7,737 nt of DNA from positions 1-7,737 of the forward strand of contig CAMZAI010000134.1 of the NCBI GenBank assembly GCA_947304065.1, written 5' to 3'. Source of the stretch: an uncultured Clostridia bacterium (GTDB taxonomy: Bacteria > Bacillota > Clostridia > Lachnospirales > Lachnospiraceae). Below the pieces are notes generated by a model, which ran no database searches, was not told the DNA's origin, and saw nothing but the letters and a program-made list of their open reading frames with translations. Position 1 is the stretch's first letter. Every line of letters starts with the position of its first letter. Shown piece by piece: positions 5,795-7,737 of this stretch. Position numbers and translations under genes: made by a program.

Positions 5795-7489
5795 TTATCT
5801 TTCAAGTAAATAACCGTCGATATTCAGATATTCCAGCTCATCTTTCTCCGAGTCATAATTCGCGCTGAAATGCGTCAGTACGAGATCATGGCGGTCATCC
5901 AGCCTGATCTTTCCGTACTGTTCCAGCTCGAATGAGATGTATTTCGAGGAAGCGGCCCTCTTTTGTCCGTAGGCCTTAATATCTTCGGTAAACTGCGACA
6001 GATCGGCGGAATATACCGTCTGTCCGTCAGAAGTCAGGTCCATCCCGGCGTTCCTGAAATTCTTTTGACGGCCGCTCACGGCAGTCAGCAGACTGTACTC
6101 CGATATGTCAAGATTGATGATATCGTTGTCTGCACTGAGATAATAAGAGGTCTGCCTGTAATAATCATAAGATTTTCCGTAGCATTCACGCAGGATCGCC
6201 CGCTCAGAAGCCGTAAACATCTCGTCCAAAGCTTCATCGCCGCGCCAGCCGCAGTCATAGCTGATCGATCTGAAAGCAGAACCCACGGTACCGGCTATGT
6301 CCGAATCTTTCAGTTCCTCGTTGACGGTGACGCCCTCGAGACGCTTAAGCTGTGAACGTAAGCAGACGGACGCGTAATTGAGCCGGGGCACGATCAGGCC
6401 GGTAACGACCAGCAGGGCGGCAACCCACATGATCAGGGCAACGCTGTCCTTTTTCCATACCGCGCGGATGAAATAGAGCACCATGTATATCAGCTCGAAG
6501 ATCACGATCATAATGCACAGATATCTCTGGGGAGTAAAACCGTAATCGGCGATTCGGATCAGTATGCTCCATGCCTGCAGGATGATGCAGGGAATGAAGA
6601 TAAACGGGAGTATTTTCGCGGTCCTGCAGAAGAAATTGTCCTCGCCTATGCCGCACGCCAGGGTCCATATCACCATTCCCGCAGCGAAGAGGCATGTGAT
6701 GATGGTGAAGACCGAATTCGACGGGATGCCGTCCGAGACAAATATCTTGACGATGTAGATGTAAATGATCGCCATGGTCAGGATCAGCATGGGCTCAAGC
6801 ACATACAGAACGCATATCTTGGCAAACTTGCCGACCTCGGGCTTCTTGCCAGACAGGACAAGGAGCATCGCGGGAACGTAAATGCCGCCGGCCAGGAATA
6901 TCTCGACACGCTCGAGCAGTGAATCGGTATCGAAGATCAGATTGTCGAAGATCAGAATGATGATCGCGAGTCCGCCGGCAAACAGACCGTACACAACGCT
7001 GGTCTGGATAAGGCCGCAGAAGGTCTTTAAGCAGTATGACTCAAAGGTCTCGTTCTGCCTTTTGTACATATGGTAGAGCGAAGCGCAGATGAGGCACACA
7101 AAATAAGATATATAAATATATAAGAATATCTCTTCAGCCTTATCGCGCGGCATCCCAAGGAAATAATCGCCCGTGAAATCGGAGAGATATACCAGGAATG
7201 CGGATATCGGAGCAGCGATAATATATCCTGCGATACGCGCCGCAAGCTTATTCGCAAAGAACTCTTCGGTAAAAAGAGCCTGTACCGAAAATGCGGCAAG
7301 GAAAACGATCGCTTTTTCGCATAAGTAGGTGTCAAAACTGCAGTCGACGATCACGGACGTTATGGCGGCGATCACGACAATGCAGCCCAATGTGACCGGA
7401 TAATCCTTGAAGACATTACCGATCTTTATGATTGCTTTTTTCAGCCTTTCTATAAATGCAGGCCTCTTTTCTTTTACAGCTTCATCCAT
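5795..7489 (-). CDS. DUF4153 domain-containing membrane protein
   Basis: This 564-aa protein has about eleven hydrophobic segments between residues 33 and 367, then a soluble C-terminal part of about 195 residues. The motif RIADYGFTPQRYL (312-324) at the end of the membrane part is what I associate with DUF4153; the function of that family is unknown to me. The C-terminal part is rich in D, E, Y and S and has no recognised domain. By the positive-inside rule the N-terminus (KEKR...KK) is probably cytoplasmic. I chose the ATG at 7489 because AAAGGGG lies six bases upstream. The longer ATG at 7513 (572 aa) has no ribosome binding site and would leave a leader of only about 17 bases from the promoter at 7537-7565. 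It is the first gene of an operon with MATE. Confidence 0.85.
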   Translation of the reverse strand: MDEAVKEKRPAFIERLKKAIIKIGNVFKDYPVTLGCIVVIAAITSVIVDCSFDTYLCEKAIVFLAAFSVQALFTEEFFANKLAARIAGYIIAAPISAFLVYLSDFTGDYFLGMPRDKAEEIFLYIYISYFVCLICASLYHMYKRQNETFESYCLKTFCGLIQTSVVYGLFAGGLAIIILIFDNLIFDTDSLLERVEIFLAGGIYVPAMLLVLSGKKPEVGKFAKICVLYVLEPMLILTMAIIYIYIVKIFVSDGIPSNSVFTIITCLFAAGMVIWTLACGIGEDNFFCRTAKILPFIFIPCIILQAWSILIRIADYGFTPQRYLCIMIVIFELIYMVLYFIRAVWKKDSVALIMWVAALLVVTGLIVPRLNYASVCLRSQLKRLEGVTVNEELKDSDIAGTVGSAFRSISYDCGWRGDEALDEMFTASERAILRECYGKSYDYYRQTSYYLSADNDIINLDISEYSLLTAVSGRQKNFRNAGMDLTSDGQTVYSADLSQFTEDIKAYGQKRAASSKYISFELEQYGKIRLDDRHDLVLTHFSANYDSEKDELEYLNIDGYLLER

Positions 7490-7495
7490 ATTTTT

Positions 7496-7502
7496 CCCCT
7501 TT
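7496..7502 (-). promoter_or_regulatory. Ribosome binding site that sets the DUF4153 start
   Basis: On the minus strand this reads AAAGGGG, six bases before the ATG at 7489. It lies inside the reading frame of the upstream ATG at 7513, which lacks any such site, so the shorter protein is favoured. Confidence 0.7.
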
Positions 7503-7536
7503 TGGAATTTCATTTTTCTGATTTTGGTATAAATAG

Positions 7537-7565
7537 ATTATACGACGCAAAGCAGCGACAGTAAA
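7537..7565 (-). promoter_or_regulatory. Sigma-A-type promoter of the DUF4153-MATE operon
   Basis: On the minus strand TTTACT (7560-7565, four of six to the -35 consensus) and a perfect TATAAT (7537-7542) are exactly 17 bases apart. Transcription would begin near 7530, about 41 bases before the chosen ATG at 7489. Confidence 0.7.
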
Positions 7566-7598
7566 TCATGTTTTTTCCTTTTGTTTTTGCGGCGCTCA

Positions 7599-7607
7599 TG
7601 GTATAAT
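7599..7607 (+). promoter_or_regulatory. Extended -10 promoter of the P-loop gene
   Basis: TGGTATAAT combines a perfect -10 (7602-7607) with the TG of an extended -10 element. The -35 region (about 7579-7586, T-rich with TTGTTT) is weak, as is common with extended -10 promoters. It would give a purine-rich leader of about 60 bases before the ATG at 7676. It is divergent from the DUF4153 promoter. Confidence 0.6.
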
Positions 7608-7675
7608 ATGCACGAAGGCGAAGCGATTCCGAGGTTTGCCGAGCGAAGGTACAATATCACCAAGGAGGCCTGTTT

Positions 7676-7737
7676 ATGCAGAAATTTATCATGCTTTGCG
7701 GTCTGCCCGCATGCGGAAAGTCAACACTTGCCGAAAA
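7676..7737 (+). CDS. P-loop NTPase / kinase-like protein, 5' end only
   Basis: The first 20 codons of a gene run off the right edge. They encode a beta strand followed by a Walker A motif, GLPACGKST (residues 9-17), right at the N-terminus. This placement is typical of small P-loop kinases and AAA_33-type ATP-binding proteins (nucleotide, sugar or polynucleotide-kinase-like). A strong AAGGAGG (7662-7668) lies seven bases before the ATG, and an extended -10 promoter lies upstream. Substrate and length cannot be judged. Confidence 0.85.
   Translation, partial: MQKFIMLCGLPACGKSTLAE

Noticed and set aside
5963..6355. 130-codon + strand open frame
   Set aside because: It is antisense to the DUF4153 gene and has no ribosome binding site or family match.
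1..7737. CRISPR array, tRNA, rRNA, insertion sequence, or toxin-antitoxin or defence cassette
   Set aside because: I saw no spaced direct repeats, tRNA-like cloverleaf, transposase motif or terminal repeats. None of the genes forms a recognisable defence or toxin-antitoxin pair.

Overview
The window looks like a stretch of a Clostridia-type Firmicutes chromosome, perhaps Lachnospiraceae or a relative. The reasons are strong AGGAGG-type ribosome binding sites, sigma-A-like promoters, moderate GC, and protein families common there (a DUF4153 membrane protein, a MATE exporter, a DUF434 protein, and a histidine phosphatase with a QHTQS motif). This placement is inference. I see no insertion sequence, phage gene, CRISPR array, tRNA or rRNA.

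Layout from left to right: (1) the 3' end of an unknown + strand gene overlaps by four bases (ATGA) a histidine-phosphatase-family gene, which ends at a clean hairpin terminator (711-740). (2) A small unknown + gene (828-1100) has a strong ribosome binding site and an inverted repeat just upstream. It converges with a minus-strand alpha/beta hydrolase (1107-1997). (3) A + strand APH/choline-kinase-like small-molecule phosphotransferase (2203-3093) converges, with zero bases between stop codons, on a minus-strand 137-aa protein that contains an internal duplication (3094-3507). (4) A + strand DUF434 protein whose C-terminal half has NYN/PIN-like acidic motifs (3645-4337) shares a bidirectional terminator (4380-4413) with a minus-strand two-gene operon. 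(5) That operon runs DUF4153 membrane protein (7489-5795) then MATE transporter (5783-4422), from a good sigma-A promoter at 7537-7565. (6) Divergent from it, an extended -10 promoter leads to a P-loop kinase-like gene cut off by the window end.

Most genes are single transcription units on alternating strands, so the window reads as a patchwork of housekeeping and accessory genes rather than one pathway. Only two pairs look co-transcribed: the unknown gene with the phosphatase, and DUF4153 with MATE. I did not find a convincing new multi-gene system. The most interesting items are the DUF434 protein's possible nuclease fold, the variant catalytic motif of the phosphatase, the duplicated 137-aa protein, and the DUF4153-MATE pairing. 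Three genes probably start downstream of their longest reading frame, and the ribosome binding sites that decide this are listed.
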